Positions 1-8,615 of a DNA stretch of 64,000 bases are shown piece by piece. The stretch is from assembly GCF_000423165.1 (NCBI RefSeq), contig NZ_KE383983.1:1-64000 (forward strand), read 5' to 3'. Source of the DNA: Pseudidiomarina sediminum DSM 21906. Lineage in GTDB: Bacteria > Pseudomonadota > Gammaproteobacteria > Enterobacterales > Alteromonadaceae. The notes beneath the pieces were generated by a model. That model did not search any database. It was given only the letters and a program-made list of their open reading frames with translations, and was not told where the DNA came from. The position numbers and the translations under genes are program-made. Position 1 is the first letter of the stretch. Each line of letters begins with the position of its first letter.

Positions 1-25
1 GTTGCCTGCCTCAAGCGTGGAGCGC

Positions 26-90
26 ATTTTAGAGATTTAACTCGCCACGTCAAGCGCCATTTTCAAGTTTTTGCATGTTTTTTTGCTGAC
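26..90 (-). promoter_or_regulatory. rRNA operon P1-type promoter with UP element
   Basis: Read on the minus strand there is a -35 TTGACG (48-53), a 16-bp spacer, a -10 TAAAAT (26-31) and then GCGCTCC, the GC-rich discriminator typical of stringently controlled rrn P1 promoters. Upstream (54-90) is an A-tract-rich stretch that looks like an UP element. In E. coli yrdA lies beside rrsD, so synteny also predicts a 16S gene beyond the left edge. The rRNA gene itself is not in the window. Confidence 0.72.
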
Positions 91-100
91 TGCTGGTTTG

Positions 101-129
101 TTGTTCAAATCGAGCGATTTTTGTATTAA
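101..129 (+). promoter_or_regulatory. Candidate promoter for yrdA
   Basis: TTGTTC (101-106), a 17-bp spacer and TATTAA (124-129) make a plausible sigma-70 promoter about 80 bp upstream of the yrdA start, divergent from the rrn promoter. It was assigned by eye and the -35 is only moderate. Confidence 0.4.
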
Positions 130-210
130 CTCGCCTGTTATAAGGGTTTTTGCTAGTCTTTAAGGAGGTCACCAAGATCATAAAGATAACAATTTGAGAG
201 GTAAAAGGTC

Positions 211-765
211 ATGAGCGGGGATATTCGAAGTTATCGTGGTATCGAACCTAATTTTGCAGCCGGTGTTTATGTTGACCGTTCAGCAGTTATTGTTGGCGAT
301 GTCACGGTCGGTGAACAAAGTAGTATTTGGCCGCTCGTTGCTGCACGTGGCGACGTTAACTTCATTCGTATTGGCGCGCGTACGAATGTACAAGATAACT
401 GCGTACTTCATGTCAGCCGTAAAAGTGCAGGGCGGCCAGACGGGCATCCGCTTATTATTGGCGACGATGTAACCGTAGGGCACCACGTCATGTTACATGG
501 CTGCACCCTAGGTTCCCGTATCCTGGTCGGCATGTCCGCAGTGATTATGGACGGCGCAGTGGTTGAAGACGATGTCATTATTGGTGCGGGCAGTTTAGTG
601 CCGCCAGGAAAGCGATTGGCAAGCGGCTTTCTTTATGTGGGAAGTCCAGTCAAGCAAGCGCGCCCATTAACGGCTGAAGAAAAAGCTTTCTTACCTGTTT
701 CGGCGAGCAACTACGTCATCTTAAAAGACGACTACCACACCGAAGTCACAGCCATAGACGATTAA
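211..765 (+). CDS. yrdA: Gamma-carbonic anhydrase-like hexapeptide protein (YrdA family)
   Basis: A 184-aa left-handed beta-helix protein built of hexapeptide repeats (for example VIVGDVTVG, VIIGAGSLV). It carries the gamma-class carbonic anhydrase signatures: ARGDVNFIRIG followed by NVQDNCVLH, then GHHVMLHGC with the metal-binding histidines. YrdA/CaiE-type relatives are cytoplasmic trimers that bind Zn2+ or Co2+; carbonic anhydrase activity is often weak or undemonstrated, so the substrate is not certain. GAGGTAAAAGG precedes the ATG. The gene converges with dnaE2 and the two stop codons share a TTAA. Length is normal for the family. Confidence 0.9.
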   Translation: MSGDIRSYRGIEPNFAAGVYVDRSAVIVGDVTVGEQSSIWPLVAARGDVNFIRIGARTNVQDNCVLHVSRKSAGRPDGHPLIIGDDVTVGHHVMLHGCTLGSRILVGMSAVIMDGAVVEDDVIIGAGSLVPPGKRLASGFLYVGSPVKQARPLTAEEKAFLPVSASNYVILKDDYHTEVTAIDD

Positions 766-3700
766 TGGAAGTCTCTGGAGCGGCGCGTCGTTAACTCAAG
801 CTGTTGCAATAGCGGAGCGCCATCCTCTAACCGTCCAGCGATGACATGAATAACATCACCGTGAATTTCAACTTTCCCAGTCACCACCAGTAGCTGCGCA
901 GTTAAATAGGTTGCACGCTGCGCCCGTGCTGTTTGCGCCCATACCACCACATTGATCCAACCGGTTTCATCTTCCAAGGTAATAAAGGTAACACCTCCAG
1001 CAGTTCCCGGCCGTTGCCGTCCAGTCACCAGCCCCGCCACACGCACCAGCTGTTGATGTCGACAGTGTCGTAATTCTACCGCTGTGCGCAGACCGCGCAT
1101 GAGCCCTCGCTCACGTAACAACTGTAACGGGTGGCGCTTCACCGATGCTCGCAAACTACGATAATCGGCAGCGATATCACTCACTTCGTCGGGAGCGGGC
1201 AATTGCACCTTTGACGTTTGTCCCTCGCCATCAGCGAACAACGGTAGTTGCTCGCTTTTCAGCGCCAAGCTTTGCCACTGGCTTTGATAGCGATGGCCAC
1301 TGAGTGTCCGTAATACATCCGCAGCAGCAAGACGTTGAATCAACGCCGGGGTGGCGCCTGCTTGCTGCAAGGCCAGAAGTGAAGTAAAGCCGGTTGCTGG
1401 GCGTTGTGCTAAAAGCTCTTGTATCTGCTGCTCAGCGATACCTCGAACGAAACGTAGTCCCAACCGAATACCATACCCACATTGTTGGGCGACAAGTTGG
1501 TGTTGCCAGGTACTGGTTTGGATATCCACAGGCAAAACGGTGACATGATGGCGACGGGCATCTTGCAATAATTGCTCTGCTGAATAAAACCCCATAGGTA
1601 AGCTATTTAATAGCGCGCAATAAAACGCGGCAGGGTAATGACACTTAAACCAAGCAGAGGCATAAGCTAAATTGGCAAAACTCGCCGAGTGTGACTCTGG
1701 AAAGCCGTATTCCCCGAAACCACAAATTTGTTGGTAGATGCGCCGCGCATACGCTTCACTATAGCCTCGCACTCGCATGCCTTCTATCAACCGCTGCTCA
1801 AACTGTTGTAATTTCCCCGTACTACGCCACGAGGCCATTGCTCGCCGCAGCTGATCAGCTTCGCCACCACTAAAGCCAGCAGCAACCATGGCGAGTTTAA
1901 TCACTTGCTCCTGAAAGATAGGTATACCCAAAGTGCGTTCAGTAACCTGGCGTACCGCTTCGCTAGGATAGGTCACCGCTTCTTCACCCGCGCGCCGCCG
2001 TAAATAAGGATGCACCATATCACCTTGAATAGGGCCAGGCCGGACAATTGCGATCTGAACCACCAAGTCATAAAAGGTCGTAGGGCGTAAACGCGGCAAC
2101 ATACTCATTTGTGCGCGTGACTCAATTTGAAACACGCCTACAGAGTCTGCTTTATGTAACATGGCATAGACGTCGGCATCCTCAGTAGGAATCGAAGCAA
2201 GCGTCAATGGGCGTTGATAATACTGCGCAACAAGTTGCAGCATACGCTGTAACGCAGAGAGCATGCCAAGTGCAAGTACATCCACTTTGATCAGCTTTAA
2301 CGTTTCAAGATCGTCTTTATCCCATTGGATCACTGTACGATCAGCCATACTCGCATGCTCAATAGGGACCAACTCAGACAGCTGCCCCGCAGCAATCACG
2401 AAACCACCGACATGTTGCGACAAGTGGCGCGGGTAACCCAACAACTGCTCCGTAAGTTGTAATAACCAGCGCCCCTGTTGCGTAGCAGCCAACCCCGGCT
2501 GCTGCGCCAGCAACTGCTGCTGCCAATCCAATTGCTGATCGCGACGATCGATATGCTGCAAATAATGGCCCAGCGTTTGCTCGTTAAAGCCAAGCGCTTT
2601 CCCCACATCGCGCAAGGCGCTGCGTAATCGATAACGAATCACCGTAGCGGCAAGTGCTGCGCGATGCCGACCATACTTCTTATAAATGTACTGAATGACT
2701 TCTTCACGACGTTGATGCTCAAAGTCGACATCAATATCTGGCGGCTCATCACGTTCTTTCGATAGAAAGCGTTCAAATAAAACATCAATTTGATCTGGGT
2801 TTACCGCAGTAATTTTTAGACAATAGCAGACCACCGAGTTCGCCGCAGAACCACGACCTTGGTAGAGAATCTTTTGCTGTTGGGCAAAGCACACCAAATC
2901 ATAAATCGTCAGGAAGAAATATTCATATCCCAACTCAGCGATCAGCTTGAGCTCTTTCTCTAGCTTCTCCTGTACGTCACTGCGCAACCCATCAGGAAAA
3001 CGTTCTTTGGCCCCTGCATAAGCCAACTCACGTAAATACATGCTGGCAGTCATTCCCGCGGGCACAAGCTCAGAGGGGTATTCATAGCTTAACTCGTGCA
3101 AGGTAAACTGGCATTGCGCCACGATGTTCTCAGCCTCTCGCAACCACGCTTGCGGGTAACAACGTTGCAACTGCTCTGAACTACGTAAGTAATGTTCTGC
3201 ATTGGGCGGTAAGCTTGCACGCACTTGTGTCACAGTTTGACGCTGACGGATAGCGCTTAGCACATCGTATAAAGGTTGCCGCTGCGGCTCAGGGTAAAGC
3301 ACTTCATCGACGGCAACAATAGGAAGCCCAGAGTCATGTTGATAGCTTTCATAATGACGATAGCGTGTTGCATCATCGGCATGAAAATGTCGTGCGTAAG
3401 CCAAATAAAGTCGCGTCGTCAGCGCTTGCTGGAGCAGGGCGGCATACTCTTTGAAGCTGCTTTCATCACAAGGACGCCAAAGCACAAAGCAATCGTCTAA
3501 CGCCTGTTGGAAGTCCTCAGGGTTCACCTGATACTCGCCTTTCTTTGCTCGCCCACGCGCCCGACTAATGAGCTGACATAACTGGCCGTAGCCGTGCCGA
3601 TTTTTTGCCAGAACAATCAGTGTACCCAGCTGCGGCACCCGAAAGAAGCTGCCAATAATCAGTTGTAAGTCTGCTGCTTGCTCCTTATGCGCTAAATAGG

Positions 3701-3878
3701 CGCGCACCACGCCAGCGACCGAACACTCATCGGTAATCGCTAACGCTTGATAGTTCAATGCGACGGCACGCTGTACATACTCGCTAGGATGCCCAGCTCC
3801 GCACAAAAAGCTATAGTTCGTCACACATTGCAAAGCAATAGGGCGCCAGTTGTGAACACGTTCAACTGAACCAACCAT
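762..3878 (-). CDS. dnaE2: Error-prone DNA polymerase DnaE2 (ImuC)
   Basis: A C-family polymerase alpha homologue that performs SOS-induced translesion synthesis with ImuA and ImuB. The 1038-aa protein has an N-terminal PHP domain (ALAITDECSVAG), a palm with the catalytic acids in PDIDVDF (residues 380-386) and IKVDVLALG (Asp533), a helix-hairpin-helix region, and a C-terminal OB fold. QLPLF (residues 877-881) matches the beta-clamp-binding consensus. The ATG at 3878 was chosen because it gives a 17-bp overlap with imuB; the frame stays open upstream, but that part lies inside imuB and does not resemble DnaE2. It is the last gene of the LexA-controlled cassette and has no obvious terminator before it meets yrdA. 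Confidence 0.95.
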   Translation of the reverse strand: MVGSVERVHNWRPIALQCVTNYSFLCGAGHPSEYVQRAVALNYQALAITDECSVAGVVRAYLAHKEQAADLQLIIGSFFRVPQLGTLIVLAKNRHGYGQLCQLISRARGRAKKGEYQVNPEDFQQALDDCFVLWRPCDESSFKEYAALLQQALTTRLYLAYARHFHADDATRYRHYESYQHDSGLPIVAVDEVLYPEPQRQPLYDVLSAIRQRQTVTQVRASLPPNAEHYLRSSEQLQRCYPQAWLREAENIVAQCQFTLHELSYEYPSELVPAGMTASMYLRELAYAGAKERFPDGLRSDVQEKLEKELKLIAELGYEYFFLTIYDLVCFAQQQKILYQGRGSAANSVVCYCLKITAVNPDQIDVLFERFLSKERDEPPDIDVDFEHQRREEVIQYIYKKYGRHRAALAATVIRYRLRSALRDVGKALGFNEQTLGHYLQHIDRRDQQLDWQQQLLAQQPGLAATQQGRWLLQLTEQLLGYPRHLSQHVGGFVIAAGQLSELVPIEHASMADRTVIQWDKDDLETLKLIKVDVLALGMLSALQRMLQLVAQYYQRPLTLASIPTEDADVYAMLHKADSVGVFQIESRAQMSMLPRLRPTTFYDLVVQIAIVRPGPIQGDMVHPYLRRRAGEEAVTYPSEAVRQVTERTLGIPIFQEQVIKLAMVAAGFSGGEADQLRRAMASWRSTGKLQQFEQRLIEGMRVRGYSEAYARRIYQQICGFGEYGFPESHSASFANLAYASAWFKCHYPAAFYCALLNSLPMGFYSAEQLLQDARRHHVTVLPVDIQTSTWQHQLVAQQCGYGIRLGLRFVRGIAEQQIQELLAQRPATGFTSLLALQQAGATPALIQRLAAADVLRTLSGHRYQSQWQSLALKSEQLPLFADGEGQTSKVQLPAPDEVSDIAADYRSLRASVKRHPLQLLRERGLMRGLRTAVELRHCRHQQLVRVAGLVTGRQRPGTAGGVTFITLEDETGWINVVVWAQTARAQRATYLTAQLLVVTGKVEIHGDVIHVIAGRLEDGAPLLQQLELTTRRSRDFH

Positions 3879-5298
3879 GCAAATACCATTGTTGCTGACT
3901 TTGAAACACCCATCCCTGCCGCTGCTGCGCATCCACGGCAATAAAGTAATCTCGTCCGACAGCTTCAGTATCCCACCAAGCGGTTTGAATACGTTCAGGG
4001 CCCCATTGGAGCTGCCAGTTATCGAGCGTTATCGGCTGTGCTTCGGGGAGCAACCATAAAGGTCGCACTAAATCTGCTGGAGCGGCTTCTGTGCTTAACT
4101 GAGGTTGCCACAATTGTGCAGCTTCAGGACGCCAATCGGCCTGCGCTTGGGCCTGGCGAATCGCTTGCTCCCCTAAACGCGATTGCAACTTGCCGAGCAA
4201 AGCTTGTAGGTCATGCTGAGCATATTTTTCGGTATGAGGTTCAGCAACCCAACTTTGATGTTGCGCCTCGCGAGCGCTGAACGTTTTCGCTTGGACGGCA
4301 ATTTCTAACGCTGGGCTAGGGAGCTGATGACGCTCCAACTGCAGTTGCACCAGTTGTTGCATATCCCGTTGACGCCAGAGCGGCAGGGCGAAAGCGACTG
4401 TGACTTGAGTTTGGCTTTTATCACGGTGATAAGCACACAAGATAAGCTGCGTAACACTCCACTGCCGTGATTGTAAAAACGCTTCGAGTTGCTGCAACAA
4501 ACGCCGCAAAGGGAAAAGAAGTTGCTGCCAAGAACTCACTTCAGTGAGCAGATCGAGACGCTCTGTAAAGGTTTCCGGCGGCTGATACCACTGTTGTGGC
4601 GGGCAAAGTTGTCCCTTAAGCTCAGCCAAATAAGCAAGGATGGCTCGCCCAAAGCGCGCCCCCAGCTCTGCTTCGGGGAGCTTCAGTAAAGCCCCAAGTG
4701 TTGCGATGCCTAACTCTTGCAGTCTTTGTTGGGACACTAAAGGCAATAGGCTTTGGGCAATGTTAATCTGCGCTAACCGCTGCTGTCGTTGTGACCGCGA
4801 CGCGACAACACCACTTTGACCTGCTTGCGCAAAGACCCGTGCCATTAATGGGCTGTCACCAGCAGTTAAGACATAGCGCACCCCTAAGCGACGTAAGCGT
4901 TGATGCAAACGTTGCTCAAGCTCTAGATAATCACCATATAGTCGGCGTAATCCAGCAACTTCAAACAATAAGCCATTTGGCGGGTAAAGGGCTATTTGGG
5001 CAATATCTTGATGCAGCCACTGTGCCAACCGCTGTAATACAGTGGTTTCACGTGAAGGATCGTAATCACGACTCTGTAACGTCGGCGCCAAGGTTTGAGC
5101 TAACACTTCCGGCATACCTCTTTGAATGCCAGCAGCGATTGCCGCTGGATTCAGCTGCACCACCGTACGGCCACGCTGCCCTTCATTCTCGCAGAGTACC
5201 TGCGGCTGTCGTCGTTGCTCTTGCTGCTGCAGAGCCAATTGCTCATCAAGCAAGAGTGCTGGGGTCAACAAATACCACCAAAGCTTGTCTTGGCTCAT
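3862..5298 (-). CDS. imuB: ImuB, inactive Y-family polymerase-like protein
   Basis: A 478-aa Y-family (UmuC/DinB-like) protein that, in studied systems, bridges DnaE2 to the replisome. The N-terminus (LWWYLLTPALLLDEQ) lacks the Asp residues that coordinate metal in active DinB-type enzymes, as expected for ImuB. A palm/fingers region, a helix-hairpin-helix (LLPLVSQQRLQELG) and the ImuB-specific C-terminal region (RPLWLLPEAQPI) follow. I did not find a clear QLxLF clamp motif where other ImuB proteins carry one. The start overlaps the imuA stop by 4 bp (ATGA), implying translational coupling. The protein is rich in Gln and Leu. Confidence 0.93.
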   Translation of the reverse strand: MSQDKLWWYLLTPALLLDEQLALQQQEQRRQPQVLCENEGQRGRTVVQLNPAAIAAGIQRGMPEVLAQTLAPTLQSRDYDPSRETTVLQRLAQWLHQDIAQIALYPPNGLLFEVAGLRRLYGDYLELEQRLHQRLRRLGVRYVLTAGDSPLMARVFAQAGQSGVVASRSQRQQRLAQINIAQSLLPLVSQQRLQELGIATLGALLKLPEAELGARFGRAILAYLAELKGQLCPPQQWYQPPETFTERLDLLTEVSSWQQLLFPLRRLLQQLEAFLQSRQWSVTQLILCAYHRDKSQTQVTVAFALPLWRQRDMQQLVQLQLERHQLPSPALEIAVQAKTFSAREAQHQSWVAEPHTEKYAQHDLQALLGKLQSRLGEQAIRQAQAQADWRPEAAQLWQPQLSTEAAPADLVRPLWLLPEAQPITLDNWQLQWGPERIQTAWWDTEAVGRDYFIAVDAQQRQGWVFQSQQQWYLHGWFS

Positions 5299-5936
5299 GC
5301 GCTACGCTGCCGACGTGGGGGTAAGAAGGAGCTCACCGCACAAGGAAAAGCAGGCAATGGCCAACCTGCTCGGCGCTTCAGTATCGCAATCTGTAAGCTC
5401 TCATTTTGCCAATCTAATTGCAGCCGGTTCACATAGGCACGTGCTTCTGTGCTGGCCTGCCAAGCGGTCACAATAAAGACCAGCTGATCATGCTTTGCGG
5501 CAACCTGTTGCAGGCGACGTACCACAGCAGCCTCAGGCTTATTAAGCCAAGCAACCACGATCCCAAGGGTTTCACTTTTCAGCGCTTGCTCTATAGCCCA
5601 CAACGCAAGCTTGGGATCTCGCTCTTGTAGCCATAAAGGCGCGCGCGCCAATTGCCGGTGCGCGAGTCCGGGCCAGTAGGGCATGGCGGGCGGGTTCACC
5701 CACAAGCAGGGCTTTTGTTGTGCCACTAAGGTCGGCATGAGCAACGCCAGCTCACCTTGAAAGTGGCACCGCACTTGTAACTCATGTACCGCGCCACGCA
5801 GCCAGCCACCGCCTAAACGACGATTGAGATCAGGCCAGCCGCTATCGATAAACTGTTCTGGTGCAAGTTGTTCGGTCGCCTCCCGACCTTGCCAAAGCCA
5901 TCCTTTGTGCACCAACTCTTGTAAGGGATGTGCCAT
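5295..5936 (-). CDS. imuA: ImuA, SOS translesion synthesis-associated protein
   Basis: A 213-aa RecA/SulA-like protein that heads the imuA-imuB-dnaE2 cassette. It has the family's IDSGWPDLNRRLGGG opening, but I see no complete Walker A motif, which is common in ImuA. Its exact biochemical role is unsettled; it is required for damage-induced mutagenesis where tested. The ATG at 5936 has GTGAGG seven bases upstream. An earlier in-frame start at 5954 would fall within the LexA operator and is less likely. The C-terminus is Pro/Arg-rich. Confidence 0.9.
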   Translation of the reverse strand: MAHPLQELVHKGWLWQGREATEQLAPEQFIDSGWPDLNRRLGGGWLRGAVHELQVRCHFQGELALLMPTLVAQQKPCLWVNPPAMPYWPGLAHRQLARAPLWLQERDPKLALWAIEQALKSETLGIVVAWLNKPEAAVVRRLQQVAAKHDQLVFIVTAWQASTEARAYVNRLQLDWQNESLQIAILKRRAGWPLPAFPCAVSSFLPPRRQRSA

Positions 5937-5953
5937 AACAGCCTCACTAAACA

Positions 5954-5969
5954 CTGTATATATATACAG
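5954..5969. promoter_or_regulatory. LexA operator (SOS box) of imuA-imuB-dnaE2
   Basis: CTGTATATATATACAG is a perfect CTG-N10-CAG palindrome and matches the E. coli LexA consensus core exactly. It lies 18 bp upstream of the imuA start codon. Strong LexA repression and SOS induction of the cassette follow from established knowledge of this motif. Confidence 0.95.
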
Positions 5970-6090
5970 TATAAATTAGCCGTTTTTTCTTGTGCTGGCA
6001 AGCTTTGTTGTAAGGTTGAAAACGATGGCTTGAGAAAACCGCATCTCTTTACGTATGATGAATTAATATTTTGTTGGTTAGGAAAACCTC

Positions 6091-7005
6091 ATGCTCACCT
6101 TATTGCTTGCGCCTTTTCGTGTTTTAATCAATTTCACTTTCGGGGCCGTTGCCACAGCGATCATCGGTCTATTGGTCATTCTGGTGGGCCTACCTAAACT
6201 TCTCATTCCGATTCCAGCAGTACAACGTGGGCTCTCAACCTGTGCGAATGCGCTCTTTCGCCTTTGGGGCTACGCCATGTCATGGATGTTCAAACTCACC
6301 CAGCCCATGCGCTGGCATATTCATGGCGATGCGCAATTACACCGCGACCGCTGGTACATGATCCTTTGCAACCATCGCAGTTGGGTCGACATTTTGGTGT
6401 TGATGCACCTTGCTTCACGTAACATGCCAATGCCGCGCTTTTTCCTGAAACAGCAATTGTTCTGGGTGCCAATTATTGGTCTCGGTTGCTGGACCTTAGA
6501 TATGCCTTTTATGAAGCGCTACAGTCGTGAACAAATTGCCCGCAAACCGCACTTAAAAGGACGAGACATTGTCACCACGCAAAAGAAGTGTGCCAAGTTC
6601 AGACACATTCCCACGACCGTCATCAACTTTTGTGAGGGCACGCGTTTTACTCCAGAAAAACACCGTAAAAAGCACAGTCCCTATCAACACTTATTACCAC
6701 CGAAAGCTGGTGGTACCGCGTTTACACTGCAAACTATGGGCAGCCAGTTTGATGCCATCTTAGATATCACTATTGTTTACCCAAACCAAAAAGGTGCAAC
6801 GGTTTGGCAATTACTTAGCGGGCAGTTACGCGATGTTTACGTAAATGTAGAAACCTTGCCAATGCAAGAAGAGCTGATTGGTGATTACTTTAATGACGAG
6901 GTGTTTAAAGAAAACTTCCAGCGCTGGCTCAACCAACGCTGGACACATAAAGATGAAGTGATAACGAAGCTTACTTCTCTAGCAGATAACCCGCCGCAGC
7001 GATGA
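6091..7005 (+). CDS. yihG: 1-acyl-sn-glycerol-3-phosphate acyltransferase-like protein (YihG type)
   Basis: A 304-aa inner-membrane PlsC-superfamily acyltransferase. The N-terminus holds one or two hydrophobic segments (LINFTFGAVATAIIGLLVIL). The catalytic block is NHRSWVD (the NHX4D motif) and the substrate block is EGTRFT. These features predict transfer of an acyl chain to lysophosphatidate or a related lysophospholipid. The E. coli homologue yihG lies by srkA-dsbA, as here, which supports the assignment. The 3' end overlaps the convergent dsbA by 35 bp. Confidence 0.88.
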   Translation: MLTLLLAPFRVLINFTFGAVATAIIGLLVILVGLPKLLIPIPAVQRGLSTCANALFRLWGYAMSWMFKLTQPMRWHIHGDAQLHRDRWYMILCNHRSWVDILVLMHLASRNMPMPRFFLKQQLFWVPIIGLGCWTLDMPFMKRYSREQIARKPHLKGRDIVTTQKKCAKFRHIPTTVINFCEGTRFTPEKHRKKHSPYQHLLPPKAGGTAFTLQTMGSQFDAILDITIVYPNQKGATVWQLLSGQLRDVYVNVETLPMQEELIGDYFNDEVFKENFQRWLNQRWTHKDEVITKLTSLADNPPQR

Positions 7006-7579
7006 AGTCATCCATAAAGTTGTTGCTGTCACGGAAGCCCTGCGGCAACAACTTATACTTACCATTGATAATAAAGGTTGGGGTTGAGCTCACGCCATAG
7101 TTGGCAGCGTCGCGGTCCATTTTATTGGCCATGCCACGCACAGAGAAGCTGTTCACCATTTTCTCGAACTTATCTTTTTCAACACCACCGTGAATTTCAA
7201 AGACGGCAGCGAAATCTTCAGTGGAGCCGATCATGGCACGCTGCACAAAGTTACGATCAAAAATGGCTGCGGCAATTTCTTTCTCTTTGCCCAACTGCTG
7301 CGCCAGCGCCCATGCTTGGTTCATCATCATGCCTTGCTCTTTATAGTTAATAAAGGACACATGGGTTTTGGTAAAGGCGTCAGGGTACTGATTCGCCAAA
7401 GCGCCAGCAATCGGCTCATAACGGAAACAAGCGCCACAATAGAATGAGAAGAACTCACGAATTTCTGGTTGTTCTGTGGCTTGCTCAGCGATGACTTCGT
7501 AGTGCACGCCTTCCTTAAATTGCTGGGCCGCAACGGGAAACATCATCAATGCCAAAACGGCCAATAACAACTTCTTCAT
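6971..7579 (-). CDS. dsbA: Thiol:disulfide interchange protein DsbA
   Basis: A periplasmic disulfide oxidase of 202 aa that introduces disulfides into exported proteins and is reoxidised by DsbB. A signal peptide (MKKLLLAVLALMMFPVAAQ) precedes a thioredoxin fold with an inserted helical domain. The active site reads FYCGACFRYEP (Cys48, Cys51), that is CGAC instead of the usual CPHC. The cis-proline loop is STPTFIING, with Thr before Pro. The start is the ATG that gives a clean signal peptide. It lies 22 bp downstream of srkA, as in E. coli, so it may be co-transcribed; a promoter inside srkA is possible. Confidence 0.92.
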   Translation of the reverse strand: MKKLLLAVLALMMFPVAAQQFKEGVHYEVIAEQATEQPEIREFFSFYCGACFRYEPIAGALANQYPDAFTKTHVSFINYKEQGMMMNQAWALAQQLGKEKEIAAAIFDRNFVQRAMIGSTEDFAAVFEIHGGVEKDKFEKMVNSFSVRGMANKMDRDAANYGVSSTPTFIINGKYKLLPQGFRDSNNFMDDFIAAAGYLLEK

Positions 7580-7601
7580 AGTTGATTCCTGTAGTGTTCT
7601 A

Positions 7602-8615
7602 TTAACAGTTAAAATTGGGGCGTAGTTCAAGCGGAGCTTCTTGCAATGCTGCAAACTGCTCTTTCAGTACCAGCACTTGTTGCTCCCAGTAACGTTGCTC
7701 GGCAAACCAAGGAAACGCTCGCTGAAAAGCAGCATCTTGCCAACGCCGTGCCAACCATGCCATGTAATGTATGATGCGAAAACCGCGCAAGGGTTCAATC
7801 AAAACCGTCTCACGCTCATCAAACTCACAAAATTCCTCATAACCACTCACCAACGCATCAAGTTGTTGCCAGCGTTGTTGACGATCGTCGCCTGCCAGCA
7901 TCATCCAGAGATCTTGAATCGCTGGACCTGTCATTGCATCGTCAAAATCAACAAAGGTGAGTAAGTCATCACGCAGCAGCATATTGCCAAGATGACAGTC
8001 ACCATGCAAACGTTGTTGCGCAAATTTACTGAGGTCAACACTATACAACTGCTCAGCGAGCGGTTCGAGAATCGCCCAAAACGCTTGTTGCAGGTTGTCT
8101 GGAATTAACGGTGTGGCGCGCAAGGTGTCCAGCGAATCGGCGACGAAATCTTGCGCATTAAGCTGTTTTCGGTAGGTAAATTGGCCCTGCTGTGCGACTG
8201 CGTGCAAACGACCAATTTGTCGGCCAATACGCTCTAAGTGATCAAGGTCACCAGGTTCCACCGCACGCCCACCGACACTTGGAAAGACACTAAAACGGTA
8301 GCCTTCAAAGCGATGCAACGTTTGCGCATCGAGAACCAATGGTGCAACCGCAGGGATATCTTCCGCGAGTAACTCCGCGGTAAACGCATGTTCCTCGAGA
8401 ATTTGTGCATCACTCCAACGCGCAGGGCGATAAAACTTCGCCACATAGCGACAACGATCGTCCGCCACAAATTGATAGACACGGTTTTCGTAACTATTCA
8501 GTGCTAATAAGCCAGACGCCGGGTCTACGCCAACGCTGGCTAGCGCGTTGGCAATCAAATCCGGCGTTAAGCCTGCAAAACTAAAATCCGTTGCAGCGTC
8601 AAGCGCCTTACTCAT
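7602..8615 (-). CDS. srkA: Stress response kinase A (SrkA/YihE/RdoA family)
   Basis: A 337-aa choline-kinase-like Ser/Thr protein kinase. The N-lobe is at NRVYQFVADD and the Lys of AKFYRP is the likely ATP-binding residue. The catalytic loop is HGDCHLGNML and the metal-binding motif is FVDFDDA. E. coli SrkA limits stress-induced cell death and is Cpx-regulated with dsbA; regulation here is not shown by the sequence. The start codon lies inside the end of ccoG (8-bp overlap), so the two are probably translationally coupled. Confidence 0.92.
   Translation of the reverse strand: MSKALDAATDFSFAGLTPDLIANALASVGVDPASGLLALNSYENRVYQFVADDRCRYVAKFYRPARWSDAQILEEHAFTAELLAEDIPAVAPLVLDAQTLHRFEGYRFSVFPSVGGRAVEPGDLDHLERIGRQIGRLHAVAQQGQFTYRKQLNAQDFVADSLDTLRATPLIPDNLQQAFWAILEPLAEQLYSVDLSKFAQQRLHGDCHLGNMLLRDDLLTFVDFDDAMTGPAIQDLWMMLAGDDRQQRWQQLDALVSGYEEFCEFDERETVLIEPLRGFRIIHYMAWLARRWQDAAFQRAFPWFAEQRYWEQQVLVLKEQFAALQEAPLELRPNFNC

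Noticed and set aside
5044-5059. GGTTTCACGTGAAGGA as a parS site
   Set aside because: It matches the parS consensus at only 13 of 16 positions, lies inside imuB and is 43 kb from parAB; no better site was found.
4791-5324. 177-aa plus-strand frame antisense to imuB
   Set aside because: ImuB is clearly the coding frame; the antisense frame has no family resemblance.
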